Positions 9,111 through 18,145 are shown, numbered from the stretch's first letter. The stretch is 64,000 nt of DNA from Sphingomonas sp. (GCF_003248515.1 NZ_QFOB01000009.1:62001-126000), one strand, 5' to 3'. Numbers and translations: made by a program. Notes: generated from the sequence alone by a model not told the origin.

Positions 9111-10255
9111 GGCGCCGTGATCGGCATCCTGGCGATGAGGTAGGGTGGCTTGCGCATGTCCTGACCATTATGGAAGCGCGGTAGCCGCGTCCATTGGCCA
9201 AGCACGACGTAGACGTGTGTATCGTCGGCGAAGATGCCGTCGGGCCAGACGAAGCGCGGATCGCGCGCGATAAGGTCGAAGCTGCCGTCCGCGTTGCGGC
9301 GGAACACGGCGTCATGATCGGCTGCGGTGGTGTAGATGCGTCCCCAACGGTCGGTGGCGAGCCCGTCCGCTGCGCCCTTCTCACCCTCGTCCTTGACCGC
9401 GGCCGCAAGCGTAGCGTCGTCCTGCGCGAAATCGGACAGGGCCGCGGTGGCGATGCTGTAGAGCCGACGGCTGCTCAATGGAGCGAAGTAAAGCGTCGTG
9501 CTGTCGGGCGACAAGGTCACGCCGTCCACTCCGCCGCCAGGGAAGGTCGGGCTGGCACTGTCCTGGCGCAGCACGCGACCGTCGAGTACTGTCTGATAGC
9601 CGGGATCGGCCTTGATCCGCGGATCGTCGGCCAGCACGCGCCGCTGGCGGCCGGTCGCGATGTCGGCGACGATCAGGGCCGGGCGACCGTCGAAGGAACT
9701 GTCGGAGACGTAGGCGGTGCCTTCTGCGCCATGCGTCAGGTCGATCCGCAAGTCGTTCATGTGGCTGCCCGCCAGCAGCGCGTCCTTCAGGATCACCTTG
9801 CCGATCAGCCGACCCGTGGCAGGATCGAAGCCGACGATCTTGGCGCCGCCGGGCGGGATCGGTTGCCCCTTCACCTTGCCGTCGTCGATGGCCCAGAGGC
9901 GTCCCTTCGTGTCAGTGGTGAGGCCGTGGACGGAGACGAGGCGGCCGGCCGGGTCGCCGGTTGTGGCGCTCGCCGTACGCGCGTTGGGGAAGGGGATTAC
10001 GCGACCGTCCTTCCACTCGCCCAGTACAGGGCCGGCATGATCGCCATCGTGCTTGGGAAAGCTCAGGAAAATGCGGCCGCCGATGACCGCAATCCCTGAA
10101 GGACCCGGTTCGGAAATGCTGGCGACAATTTCTATCCGCCCCTGGTCCGTAGTGCCGAAACCCGGATCGCGATTGTCGGCTATCGGGGGCGGCGTCGTCT
10201 GCGCGGTCGCGGCATTACCCGTCATCAGGAGGAAGGCGGCAGCGAGACTTCGCAT
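9107..10255 (-). CDS. Exported Yellow/major-royal-jelly-type beta-propeller protein (SMP-30-like)
   Basis: A 382-residue protein with a signal peptide (RSLAAAFLLMTGNAATAQ) and a six-bladed propeller repeat pattern, with blade starts such as GRIFLSFPKHDGDHAG, VHGLTTDTKGRLWAIDDG, HMNDLRIDLTHGAEGTAYVSD and GVDGVTLSPDSTTLYFAPLSS. These match bacterial members of the Yellow/MRJP family, which includes dopachrome-conversion and lactonase-like proteins. It would act in the periplasm. The start at 10255 was chosen for the signal peptide. A paralogue lies immediately upstream (10275-11220), and comparing the two shows that the paralogue lost a segment. The substrate is unknown. Confidence 0.82.
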   Translation of the reverse strand: MRSLAAAFLLMTGNAATAQTTPPPIADNRDPGFGTTDQGRIEIVASISEPGPSGIAVIGGRIFLSFPKHDGDHAGPVLGEWKDGRVIPFPNARTASATTGDPAGRLVSVHGLTTDTKGRLWAIDDGKVKGQPIPPGGAKIVGFDPATGRLIGKVILKDALLAGSHMNDLRIDLTHGAEGTAYVSDSSFDGRPALIVADIATGRQRRVLADDPRIKADPGYQTVLDGRVLRQDSASPTFPGGGVDGVTLSPDSTTLYFAPLSSRRLYSIATAALSDFAQDDATLAAAVKDEGEKGAADGLATDRWGRIYTTAADHDAVFRRNADGSFDLIARDPRFVWPDGIFADDTHVYVVLGQWTRLPRFHNGQDMRKPPYLIARMPITAP

Positions 10256-10274
10256 GGCAATGGTTCCTTGAAAT

Positions 10275-11220
10275 TCAGCTATGGTCGTTGGCGGCCGGAG
10301 CGACGCCGATGTGGAGGCGATAGATCCAGACCGGATAGCGCACCCCCTGCCGGCCGCCGGCAAATCCGGGCGTCAGGTTCTGCTGGGTTGCCGGGATCCA
10401 CAGCCATCCCTCTTGATCGATCCACATCGCGTCCGCCGTTCGCATCGATGGCGGTGCCGCCGGTGGTCGGACTGTCGTAGAAGGGCTCGACCGCAGCCGC
10501 GAGACGTTCCGGGCTCGTCGTCGGATCGTCCAGTAGCATGGTCGGTACCCTCGCGAGCGGCCCGGACGAGGGCTGGACGTAGAGCCAGCGGCCGTCGGGC
10601 GAAACCTCGAGTTGGTCGGCATGGACACGCAGGGGCTTGCCATCCTCATCGAGCAGGTCACGGCCATCCGCGCGCATCGTCCGCTGATCGGTCAGCGCCG
10701 GATGGCTATCGAGCACGCGCCGGATGCTGCCGTCCGAGAGCCGCAGCACGAGCAATCCAGGTTCGCCCGCGTCGGTGATATAGACATGGCCCCCGTTGAA
10801 GCGGATGTCATCGATATAGCTTCTCGGTCCCACGCCCACCGCGAGGTTATATGTCGTGGCAAGCCGGTCGGAACCGAGATCATAGACCAGCAGGCGCGCC
10901 CCTCCAGGCACAGCAGGCTTGCCAATGCCCGGCGCCCCGGCATCGATGATCCACAGCCGTCCGTCCGGCCCGATCCGCAGAGCGTTGACGCGGACAAACG
11001 CCCCGTCGGGGTCGGGCCTTGCCCGCATGGCGTTCCAGGCAGCATCGGGATAGGGAATCAGCGTCCCGTCACGGCTGATCTCGGCGGCTTGAAGCCCCGG
11101 ACCATCGGCCGACGGAAAGCTGACGAAAGCCCGGCCGTCGCGCGTGGTGGCGACGCCGTTCCACACGCGGTCGGCTTGCCAGACGGCCTGAAGGCGCGGG
11201 TCTTCGCGGGTGGGCAGCAT
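10275..11220 (-). pseudogene. Second Yellow/MRJP-type beta-propeller protein, frameshifted with an internal deletion
   Basis: It starts at 11220 behind AAGGAGC and reads as a propeller protein (VWNGVATTRDGRAFVSFP, GPDGRLWIIDAGAPG, YIDDIRFNGGHVYITDAGEPG, LEVSPDGRWLYVQPSSG) to TGGTAIDANGG near 10440. From there the correct continuation is in another frame: DAMWIDQEGWLWIPATQ, then PGFAGGRQ and VRYPVWIYRLHIG, ending at 10275. The intact paralogue at 9107 has about 33 residues between the matching positions, so a propeller strand segment is deleted along with the frame. A GGC(G) microhomology is compatible with the junction. Unlike its neighbour it has no signal peptide. The usual start of the next gene lies 19 bases downstream. 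Confidence 0.75.
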
Positions 11221-11301
11221 GGAGGATGCTCCTTGAACGATTGGCGGCGTCGGCGCTGCGGCGGCGGGATCCTTGCCGACGGGAGGGAAGGGCGCGTATG
11301 C

Positions 11302-12366
11302 TCATCCCTCGAGATAGGGGGCGAGCAGGGCAAGGTCGGCCGCCGAAAGCCGGTCGGCTGCGGTGGATCGCTGGTGCCAGTAGGGATAAACAAGCGGGCG
11401 GCGGCTCGCCCGTTCCAGTGTTGCGATCTCGTCGGCGGACAATGTCAGTTCGGCGGCGGCAAGATTGTCGGCAAGCTGTTCATCTGTGCGCGCGCCCACC
11501 ACCAGGCTGGCAACACCGGGCCGCGTCAGCAGCCAGGCCAGCGCCACCTGTGCGGCGCTGACGCCGCGCGTCTCGGCAATGGCGACGAGCGCCTCGATGA
11601 TGTCGTACAGCCCCTCGACATCGTGAACGGGCGGTTCGCCCCAGTCGGTGGCCTTGCGGGTTCCTTCTGGCTCGGGTTCGCCGCGTCGATATTTGCCGGA
11701 CAGAAGTCCGCCGGCAAGCGGTGACCAGATCACCGCCGCCACGCCCTGATCGACCGCGATCGGCAACAGTTCCTGTTCAGCCTCGCGTGCCTGGAGCGTG
11801 TAGTGGATCTGCTGCGCCACCGGGCGAACGAGGCGGTCGCGCTCGGCTGCGGCCAGCATCTTCATGATGTGCCAGCCCGAGAAGTTCGAAACGCCAACTG
11901 CACCGATTTTGCCGGCACGCCGCAGATCGTCGAGCGCGCCCAGCGTCTCCTCGACCCGCGTCTGCCCATCCCATTCGTGGCACCAGTAGAGGTCGATCCG
12001 GTCGGTGCGCAGACGTTTGAGGCTTGCCTCGCAAGCGGCGACGATATGGTGGCGTGACAGGCCGCGCTCGTTCGGCCCCTTGGCGCCGGTCGGAAAGCGG
12101 ACCTTGCTGGCGATGAGCAGCCGTTCGCGCCGGTCGCTACCCGCCAGCGCTTCGCCGATGATCTCTTCCGATCGTCCGTCCGAATAGACATCGGCAGTGT
12201 CGAGCATGTTGACCCCGGCATCGAGCGCCATGTCGATCTGGCGCCGTGCGCCGGCGACATCGGTGTTGCCCGTCTTGGCGAACGCGCCCTTGCCACCGAA
12301 CGTCATCGTGCCGAGGATCAGCGTCGAGACCTTGAGCCCGGAATGTCCGAGCAGGCGATATTCCAT
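11302..12366 (-). CDS. Aldo/keto reductase
   Basis: A 354-residue AKR (TIM barrel, NADPH-dependent carbonyl reduction). The catalytic tetrad is visible as D56 and Y61 (NMLDTADVYSDG), K88 (LIASKVRF) and H130 (DLYWCHEWDG). The C-terminal NADP-binding part contains VSNFSGW and VVGARTDEQLADNL. The ATG at 12366 begins the conserved EYRLLGHSGLKVS; the frame is open upstream but lacks family similarity. It starts two bases after the amidohydrolase stop. In this locus it probably reduces or oxidises an intermediate in degradation of an aromatic or sugar-like compound, which is an inference. Confidence 0.92.
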   Translation of the reverse strand: MEYRLLGHSGLKVSTLILGTMTFGGKGAFAKTGNTDVAGARRQIDMALDAGVNMLDTADVYSDGRSEEIIGEALAGSDRRERLLIASKVRFPTGAKGPNERGLSRHHIVAACEASLKRLRTDRIDLYWCHEWDGQTRVEETLGALDDLRRAGKIGAVGVSNFSGWHIMKMLAAAERDRLVRPVAQQIHYTLQAREAEQELLPIAVDQGVAAVIWSPLAGGLLSGKYRRGEPEPEGTRKATDWGEPPVHDVEGLYDIIEALVAIAETRGVSAAQVALAWLLTRPGVASLVVGARTDEQLADNLAAAELTLSADEIATLERASRRPLVYPYWHQRSTAADRLSAADLALLAPYLEG

Positions 12367-12368
12367 CA

Positions 12369-13700
12369 CTATTCTCCCTTTGTGAGGGGCCCCGCCACGG
12401 CGGTGCCGTTCTCCCATGTCTCGACCAGGTCATCGGCTGCGGCGATGTCACGTGAGGGATCGCCACGTACGACCAGCAGGTCGGCGCGTTGGCCCGGTGC
12501 TATCGTGCCGCGATCCGTCAGCTTGAGCATTGCGGCCGCGTCGCGGGTCGCCAGCACGATAGCCTGCATCGGCGTCAGGCCCGCCTGGACGGTGAGCGCC
12601 AGTTCCCGATGTTCGGCAACGCCCGGCACACGCACCGGCGTGGCGCCGCTATCGGTGCCGAAGCCGATCCGGACGCCCGCCTCGTATAGCGTCTTCAGGT
12701 TAGCGAGGTTGATAGCGAGCGAGGCGCGGGCGTCGTTCGCCTGCTTGCCGGCCCGATTCTTCGCCTGCCATACGGGATCGTCGATCTGGCGTGCCAGTTC
12801 GGGTGACAGTGCCGCGCGGGCGAACGGCGTTCGCGTCCACGGCGCCTGCTCGGCCCAGGCGACCGTAGCCTCGTCGAGCTGAAGGGTCGCGATGTACCAG
12901 ATGCCGCGGGCCTTCAACGTCGCGGCGAAATCGGTCGGGACAAGCTGGTCGCGTATGCCATGGGCGAGAATATCGACCCCTGCGTCCACCACCATCCGTG
13001 CGTCGGCAAGGTCGTGGATGTGCGCGGCGACCCTCAAACCGCGCGCGTGGCTTTGGGCCACCACGGCGCGCACGATCGCTGGGTCCATCTTGACGGGCAG
13101 CGAGCCGTAAAAGTCATCGACCCAGATCTTGACGAGGTCGGTATGTTCGGCCGCCATCCGGTCGACAGCAGCCCGCGCTTCGGCCGGCGTTGCCGGGCGG
13201 AAGAGCTGGTCAACGGCGACCTTCACGGGCGGCGCGCCCTGCGGCACGCCGATCCCCTGGTCGACACCGAACAGATCGGCTTGTAGCCGTCCAGCATGAG
13301 CATCGGCGCGCAGGGGATCGAACAGCGGGCCGTTGTTGCCGAGCGCGGTGACCGTGGTCACGCCATAACGCCGATACTGGGCCAATTCCGCTGCTATGAT
13401 CGGACGGGTGTAATTCTCGGCTCCGGCTGTGGTGCCCTGGACCTGACCGACATGGCTGTGATTGGAGATCAGGCCGGGCAGGATGCTATCGCCGCGCCGG
13501 TCTAGGACGCGCGCGCCTGCCGGTGCGGCGACATCGGCGCCGGCTGCAACGATCCGTCCGTCCCGAAACACTACCGTCGCGTCCTCGACCGGCGTCGCGC
13601 CGGTGCCGTCGATAAGCCGGACATGGGTAAGCGCGACCGGGCGATCTTGCGCCGATGCAACAGCTGGTAGCGCGGCGAGCAGTAGCAGAAGCTGTTTCAC
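12369..13700 (-). CDS. Exported metal-dependent amidohydrolase
   Basis: A 443-residue amidohydrolase-superfamily enzyme with a signal peptide (MKQLLLLLAALPAVASAQ). Metal-binding residues are visible: H81 and H83 in SNHSHVG, a K in LVKIWVDDFYG, H residues in VAAHIHDLAD and ILAHGIRD, and the D of IGFGTDSGA. The closing ADLLVVRGDPSRDI strand is typical of imidazolonepropionase-like members. It hydrolyses an unknown amide, lactam or ester in the periplasm. Its start overlaps the stop of the PPC-domain gene by four bases and its stop is two bases before the aldo/keto reductase, so these genes form one unit. Confidence 0.9.
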   Translation of the reverse strand: MKQLLLLLAALPAVASAQDRPVALTHVRLIDGTGATPVEDATVVFRDGRIVAAGADVAAPAGARVLDRRGDSILPGLISNHSHVGQVQGTTAGAENYTRPIIAAELAQYRRYGVTTVTALGNNGPLFDPLRADAHAGRLQADLFGVDQGIGVPQGAPPVKVAVDQLFRPATPAEARAAVDRMAAEHTDLVKIWVDDFYGSLPVKMDPAIVRAVVAQSHARGLRVAAHIHDLADARMVVDAGVDILAHGIRDQLVPTDFAATLKARGIWYIATLQLDEATVAWAEQAPWTRTPFARAALSPELARQIDDPVWQAKNRAGKQANDARASLAINLANLKTLYEAGVRIGFGTDSGATPVRVPGVAEHRELALTVQAGLTPMQAIVLATRDAAAMLKLTDRGTIAPGQRADLLVVRGDPSRDIAAADDLVETWENGTAVAGPLTKGE

Positions 13701-14281
13701 GCGCCATCTCCCGGTACGAACAGGTCGAGCGAAGTTTCAGGATCCTTGCGCTTGACCAGCGGATGCGGGGTCGCGGTGACGAACACTTCCAGCGTCGGCC
13801 AAGCGACTGCCTCGATGAGATGGCCGCCTTGGACGCTGCCGTCGGGTAGGCCCACCGATCCGTGGACATGGAGCGCAGGTTTGCCCTCGACTGTCCCGAC
13901 GTCACCCGTCAGGCCAATGCATTCGCTCTGTCGGTCGACGCGGATATCGCGATAGGCTTTGTGGTCCTTGTCGAACCAGCCAAAGTGCGCCGACGAGAGC
14001 GCGCCGATCGCAGTCAGATAGCCGCCGCCAACACCCGCCTTTTCGGCCCATTCGGTCAATCCGGACATGATATGGTCGCCCTTGCCGAAGATCACGACAT
14101 AGGTTCGCGTTCCATCCGTCGCGCGCGACACCTCGCGCACCTGCATGTGCGGGGCCTTGCCACGGTCGGCCAGTGGGGCGGGTTTGGTATAACCGGGCGG
14201 CGGCGGTGCTTCTGCATGGGCTGCCATTCCGATTGCTGCTCCGCAGCATGCCGCGAGGCCAATAGACGCATTGCGCGTCAT
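13697..14281 (-). CDS. Exported PPC-domain (DUF296) protein
   Basis: A 194-residue protein with a signal peptide (residues 1-23, ending AAHA) and one PPC/DUF296 domain: TYVVIFGKGDHIMSGL, then VGGGYLTAIGALSSAHFGWFD, then PALHVHGSVGLPDGSVQGGHL and LEVFVTATPH. In plants this fold trimerises and accompanies AT-hooks; bacterial stand-alone versions are uncharacterised and probably bind metal or small ligands through the HVHG histidines. An exported copy cannot bind DNA in the cytosol. It is the first gene of the leftward LacI operon, 222 bases from the divergent ABM-VOC gene. Confidence 0.85.
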   Translation of the reverse strand: MTRNASIGLAACCGAAIGMAAHAEAPPPPGYTKPAPLADRGKAPHMQVREVSRATDGTRTYVVIFGKGDHIMSGLTEWAEKAGVGGGYLTAIGALSSAHFGWFDKDHKAYRDIRVDRQSECIGLTGDVGTVEGKPALHVHGSVGLPDGSVQGGHLIEAVAWPTLEVFVTATPHPLVKRKDPETSLDLFVPGDGA

Positions 14282-14347
14282 GACGGATCTCCTTCGATAT
14301 CTTTGCCGTGATCTCTAGGGGCTGCGGAAAGAACGGTGCAGTGCGGC

Positions 14348-14373
14348 AATGGTTGCATCGCGATGCAACCATT
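14348..14373. promoter_or_regulatory. Perfect 26-bp palindrome, probable LacI-family operator
   Basis: Half-site AATGGTTGCATCG is followed at once by its exact reverse complement, with the centre between 14360 and 14361. It lies in the 222-base region between the divergent starts at 14281 and 14503, the right place to control both transcripts. A CG-rich centre flanked by TTGCAT/ATGCAA is of the kind bound by LacI-family repressors, and one is encoded at the end of the leftward operon. A 26-bp perfect palindrome is very unlikely by chance. Confidence 0.75.
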
Positions 14374-14502
14374 TCGCCGGAGGTCAGTTTTCCGTTCGAT
14401 TCCGTTTCCTCGTGGGGCGCTGCATCGACGCTACCCGCGTCAATGCCCCGCGATAAACCCGCCGCCGGCCGATCGGCGGCTTACCGATACAGGAGCTCGA
14501 TC

Positions 14503-15336
14503 ATGCCATATATTGTGATGGCCGAAGCCATAGGCTTGCCGAATGCCGACCTGCGACTTCGCGAGGAAATCGAGGCCCTTGCCAGGGCTGTCCGCATGGA
14601 AGCCGGTAACGAGGCGTTCGAGGTCTTCGCCAAACCAGACGTCGCGGGCGGCTGGCTGATGATCGAGCGCTATCGGGACGAGGCTGCGTTCCATTCCCAT
14701 CTCTCGATGCCGCACACCATGGCGTTCAATGAAGCGCTGAACTCAATGGCGCAGGGCGGCAAGTCCAGCGTCAGCCGCCTCACGCTCGTCGATGAAGAGA
14801 GGGCCGCCCGACCGGAAATCCGCGGTATCGATCATGTCGGTGTAACCGTGCCTGATATCGCGGCGGCAACCACCTTCCTGCAGGACGCGTTCGGTGCGCG
14901 CGCCCTATACGATGTCCAGTCCACCGATGCTCCCCCGATGGCCGGCGAGGAGACCGAACGGCAGCTTGGCTTGCCGAAAGGTGCGCGCATCGTGCACATG
15001 CGCCTTGTTCGGATCGGAGCCTCCGCCAACATCGAATTGTTCGAGGTCGAGGGCGTCGATCAGGCGTCGCCTGCCGGCATCGCGGATCAGGGCCTGCAGC
15101 ATCTCGCGATCTATACCGACGACATGGCTGCTGCCTGCCTGCGCTTCACCGAGGCAGGTGGCGTTCTGCTTTCCGATGCGCATCCCCTGGCGAAAGCGGA
15201 GGACCGCCCGAACAATCGCGGTGTTTATGGTCGCGCGCCCTGGGGAATGCTGATCGAACTGATCCACACGCCTGACGGCGTGAAATACCCCGCAGACTGC
15301 GTTCTTCCGCGATGGAAACCCGCGCTGACCAACTGA
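14503..15336 (+). CDS. Fusion of an antibiotic-biosynthesis-monooxygenase (ABM) domain and a VOC/glyoxalase domain
   Basis: A 277-residue protein with two domains. Residues 1-95 form an ABM/YgiN-like ferredoxin fold (MPYIVMAEAIG, ALARAVRMEAGNEAFEVF, WLMIERYRDEAAFHSHLSMPH). Residues 107-268 form a VOC domain beginning GIDHVGVTVPDIAAATTF with metal-ligand candidates H at GIDHVG, H in LQHLAIYTDD and E in GMLIELIH. ABM domains oxidise quinol-type substrates without cofactor, and VOC domains include ring-cleavage dioxygenases and isomerases, so a two-step conversion of one substrate is plausible. The ATG at 14503 follows AGGAGC. It is divergent from the amidohydrolase operon across the palindrome. 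Confidence 0.85.
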   Translation: MPYIVMAEAIGLPNADLRLREEIEALARAVRMEAGNEAFEVFAKPDVAGGWLMIERYRDEAAFHSHLSMPHTMAFNEALNSMAQGGKSSVSRLTLVDEERAARPEIRGIDHVGVTVPDIAAATTFLQDAFGARALYDVQSTDAPPMAGEETERQLGLPKGARIVHMRLVRIGASANIELFEVEGVDQASPAGIADQGLQHLAIYTDDMAAACLRFTEAGGVLLSDAHPLAKAEDRPNNRGVYGRAPWGMLIELIHTPDGVKYPADCVLPRWKPALTN

Positions 15337-15352
15337 ACTGGAGAGCCAGGCA

Positions 15353-15736
15353 ATGATCAAGATGACCATGTTCCTCAAGCGCAAGCCCGGCCTCGATCAT
15401 GAGACTTTCGTCCGCCATCATCTCGAGAAGCACGGGCCTTTGTTTCGTGCCATCCCTGAGGCAACACTCCATTGTCTGCGCTATATCCAGACGCATCCGA
15501 TCCAACTTGAAACCGACAAGGTGAAGAACGCCGACTATGACGGTACCGCCGAACTCTGGTTCGACGATGAGGCTGGAATGGCTGCGGTGCTCGGTTCTGA
15601 GTTCTACAAGACCAAGGTGTTCCCGGATGAGCAGACTTTCCTCGACCACGAACACACGCTGGTGCTCGTCGGTAAACAGGAGGAGGTCATCGGACACTAT
15701 CGGGATGCTGGACTGCAGGGGGACGAGCGACCCTGA
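15353..15736 (+). CDS. EthD-domain protein
   Basis: A 127-residue single-domain dimeric-ferredoxin-fold protein. KMTMFLKRKPGLDHETFVRHH, CLRYIQTHPI, DGTAELWFDDEAGMAAVLGS and VFPDEQTFLDHEHT match the EthD family, whose members accompany or catalyse small-molecule steps in ring-compound degradation. It begins 16 bases after the ABM-VOC stop behind GGAGAGCCAGGCA and is clearly co-transcribed with it. No catalytic residues can be assigned with confidence. Confidence 0.85.
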   Translation: MIKMTMFLKRKPGLDHETFVRHHLEKHGPLFRAIPEATLHCLRYIQTHPIQLETDKVKNADYDGTAELWFDDEAGMAAVLGSEFYKTKVFPDEQTFLDHEHTLVLVGKQEEVIGHYRDAGLQGDERP

Positions 15737-15881
15737 AAGGGAAATCTTCTTTCGCGATGCAAGATGGCCCGAAGCGTGCCGCGAGGTTCGTCCCAGATAC
15801 CGAGCGACCGGTTCTTGGTTTCAATGAGACAGGTTGGCAGCGACGCCTCCTGATCCAGGTGTCATTGTCGCCTTCAGCATG

Positions 15882-15922
15882 TGACCATCCGGTTGTCGGA
15901 TTTCGCGACAGCCGGATGGTCA
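15882..15922. terminator. Long hairpin between convergent genes, probable two-way terminator
   Basis: TGACCATCCGG (15882-15892) pairs with CCGGATGGTCA (15912-15922), and inside it TGTCG (15894-15898) pairs with CGACA (15906-15910). It lies between the ends of the EthD gene and the convergent oxidoreductase. No T-run follows on the plus strand, so it may act with Rho or as an RNA-end protector. Confidence 0.55.
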
Positions 15923-15932
15923 TCGGACTGCT

Positions 15933-16949
15933 TCACATCACGGTGAGGACGATCCTGCCCTGGATGCTACCTCGAGCGGCTCGCTCATGAGCCTGGGAGG
16001 CTTCCGCAAGAGGGAATGTGCTGTCGACTACGACGCGGACCGTGCCATCTTCGAGCAGGCGGGCTGCCTCGGCCAGTTGCGAGCCGTTTGAACGCACCTG
16101 TGTCGTCGAAACCTTGATGCCAAGCAGTGCGGCTTCCTCCTGTCCTGTGAAGCCCAGAGGATAGACCGGGAACAGGGCGCCGCCTCGCTTCAGGGTGCGC
16201 AAGAAGCGACCGGTGTCAGGGCCGCCCACGGTATCGAGGACGATATCGACATCGCGCACCACCTCGTCGGCTGCTATTGCGGTATAGTCGATAAATTGAT
16301 CGACGCCGAGATCATGCATCAGTTCCTCGTTTCTGCGTGATGCAACAGCGATTACGCGCGCGCCCTTCCACTTTGCCAATTGCACCGCCAGATGTCCGAC
16401 ACCGCCGCCGGCGCCGTTGATGAGGACAGTTCTGCCATCAAGCGGTACTGGCGCATGCTTGAACGACTGAAACGGATTGGGCTCCTCGTGGCCCAACTCG
16501 ATCAGGAACTGCCAGGCGGTGAGCAGCGACATTGGCGCGCCAGCAGCGGGGATATGATCGACACCAGCCGGTTTGCGCGCGACCTGCGATGCCGGTGCGC
16601 TGACATATTCGGCATAGGCCTTGCCGCCCTCCATGACGTTGTCAGGAAAGCGCACCATCGCATAGACCTCGTCGCCGACCACGAAATTTTCTACATCCTC
16701 GCCGATCGCTGCGATGACGCCGGACACGTCCGAGCCGAGGGTTAGCGGAAACGAGGGATGCGGTTGCCACTCGGGCGGAAGCGATCGATAGCCATCTCGC
16801 AGGTACCAATCCGGCGGATTGAGACCGACAGCATGAACCTGGATGAGTACCTCCCCAGCCAATATTATAGGGCGAGCGACTGCCTCGTAGCATAGCACTT
16901 CCGGGCCGCCGAAGCGGTGCAGGCGAACCGCCTTCATTGTCTCGACCAT
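15933..16949 (-). CDS. NADP-dependent quinone oxidoreductase-like medium-chain reductase
   Basis: A 338-residue zinc-independent MDR enzyme of the quinone oxidoreductase type: MKAVRLHRFGGPEVLCYE at the N-terminus, GSDVSGVIAAIGEDVENF in the substrate domain, and a Rossmann LINGAGGGVGHLAVQLAKWKGARVIAVAS. No structural-zinc cysteine cluster is present, which separates it from the alcohol dehydrogenase at 665. The start at 16949 has AAAGGAG nine bases upstream. It probably reduces quinones or enones with NADPH. A LysR gene is divergent 87 bases away and is its likely regulator. Confidence 0.88.
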   Translation of the reverse strand: MVETMKAVRLHRFGGPEVLCYEAVARPIILAGEVLIQVHAVGLNPPDWYLRDGYRSLPPEWQPHPSFPLTLGSDVSGVIAAIGEDVENFVVGDEVYAMVRFPDNVMEGGKAYAEYVSAPASQVARKPAGVDHIPAAGAPMSLLTAWQFLIELGHEEPNPFQSFKHAPVPLDGRTVLINGAGGGVGHLAVQLAKWKGARVIAVASRRNEELMHDLGVDQFIDYTAIAADEVVRDVDIVLDTVGGPDTGRFLRTLKRGGALFPVYPLGFTGQEEAALLGIKVSTTQVRSNGSQLAEAARLLEDGTVRVVVDSTFPLAEASQAHERAARGSIQGRIVLTVM

Positions 16950-17036
16950 CGTTTGCTCCTTTCGAATCTGTTTCGGAGGCAAGATGGTGGTCGCGCCGAT
17001 ATTGATAATGGGGGTTAGAATCGCTTTAGTAGTTCC

Positions 17037-17975
17037 ATGAAGGAACAAATTGCTCTTGAACGGCTCACGGGCCTGATCGCGTTTGCCCGCGTCGGTTCGA
17101 TAGGCAGCTTCACCGGCGCAGCCCGGTCGCTTGCCATCTCGCCATCAGCAGTCAGCAAGAGCATTCAGCGCCTCGAACAAAATCTCGGTCTCGCCCTGAT
17201 CACGCGCACGACCCGATCCGTCACGCTGACGCCGGAGGGTCGCGAACTGCACGAGCGCGCGCTCCGACTATTGCGCGAGGCGGAAGAGATCGAACAGTTG
17301 GTCAAGACGGTCCGCTCCGAGCCGTCAGGTACGTTGCGAATTGCAGCGTCGCTGCCGATCGGCATCCATCTGATCGCCCCCGTTCTGCCCGCATTCCGTG
17401 CGCTTTACCCCCAGGTGACGGTTGATTTGCGACTCAATGACCAGTTCATCGATATCATCGACGAGGGGGTCGACGTTGCGGTACGGATCGGAGAACTTCC
17501 CGACACGCGACTGCTCGCGCGCCGCCTCGCGCCTCATAGATTCGGCTGCTTTGCGTCACCGGCTTACCTGGCAGCTCGGGGCACTCCGTCACATCCTCAC
17601 GAATTGTCCGGACACGACACGGCAAATCTCCGCTATCAGAGCACTGGTCAAATGCTGCGCTGGCCATTCCGCGTTGCGGACCGGGAAATCGAGATATTGC
17701 CGTCCGCCGGCATCGTCGTGGATGCCAGCGAAGCACTGATTGGGACGCTTGTCGCTGGGGGCGGCATTGGCATCACCGCTGATTTCATCGCGGCGCCTCA
17801 TGTGGCACGCGGAGACTTGGTGCCGATCCTATCGGACTATGCCGTCGTACGACACAATATCACGGCAGTCTGGCCGGAAAGTCGGCGTTCCAACCCGGCC
17901 GTGCGGGCTTTTCTGACGCACCTGCAGAACATAGCTCGGGTGCGGGTACAGGGCGAGGCTTCGGGGCGGGGCTGA
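17037..17975 (+). CDS. LysR-family transcriptional regulator
   Basis: A 312-residue LTTR with the N-terminal HTH (LTGLIAFARVGSIGSFTGAA, then SPSAVSKSIQRLEQNLG) and an effector domain from about residue 95 (GTLRIAASLPIGIHLIAPV). The VTVDLRLNDQFIDIIDEGVD segment places it in the DsdC/AaeR-like group common in proteobacteria. It is divergent from the quinone-oxidoreductase gene, whose expression it probably controls in response to a quinone or electrophile, an inference from position. Confidence 0.9.
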   Translation: MKEQIALERLTGLIAFARVGSIGSFTGAARSLAISPSAVSKSIQRLEQNLGLALITRTTRSVTLTPEGRELHERALRLLREAEEIEQLVKTVRSEPSGTLRIAASLPIGIHLIAPVLPAFRALYPQVTVDLRLNDQFIDIIDEGVDVAVRIGELPDTRLLARRLAPHRFGCFASPAYLAARGTPSHPHELSGHDTANLRYQSTGQMLRWPFRVADREIEILPSAGIVVDASEALIGTLVAGGGIGITADFIAAPHVARGDLVPILSDYAVVRHNITAVWPESRRSNPAVRAFLTHLQNIARVRVQGEASGRG

Positions 17976-18145
17976 CGGCGCAACACCGTCGCTCAACGCC
18001 ACCTCCAGGAGCATGGCCTTCTTGCGGTCCAGGCGACGGAGGCGGAAGGCGCGATCATTTTCGTCACTAACATGCGCTCACTGAGACGCGGACCGTTATT
18101 GGGTTATCGTGTACCGATGATCAATCTGTTCACCTCCGGACGAGC

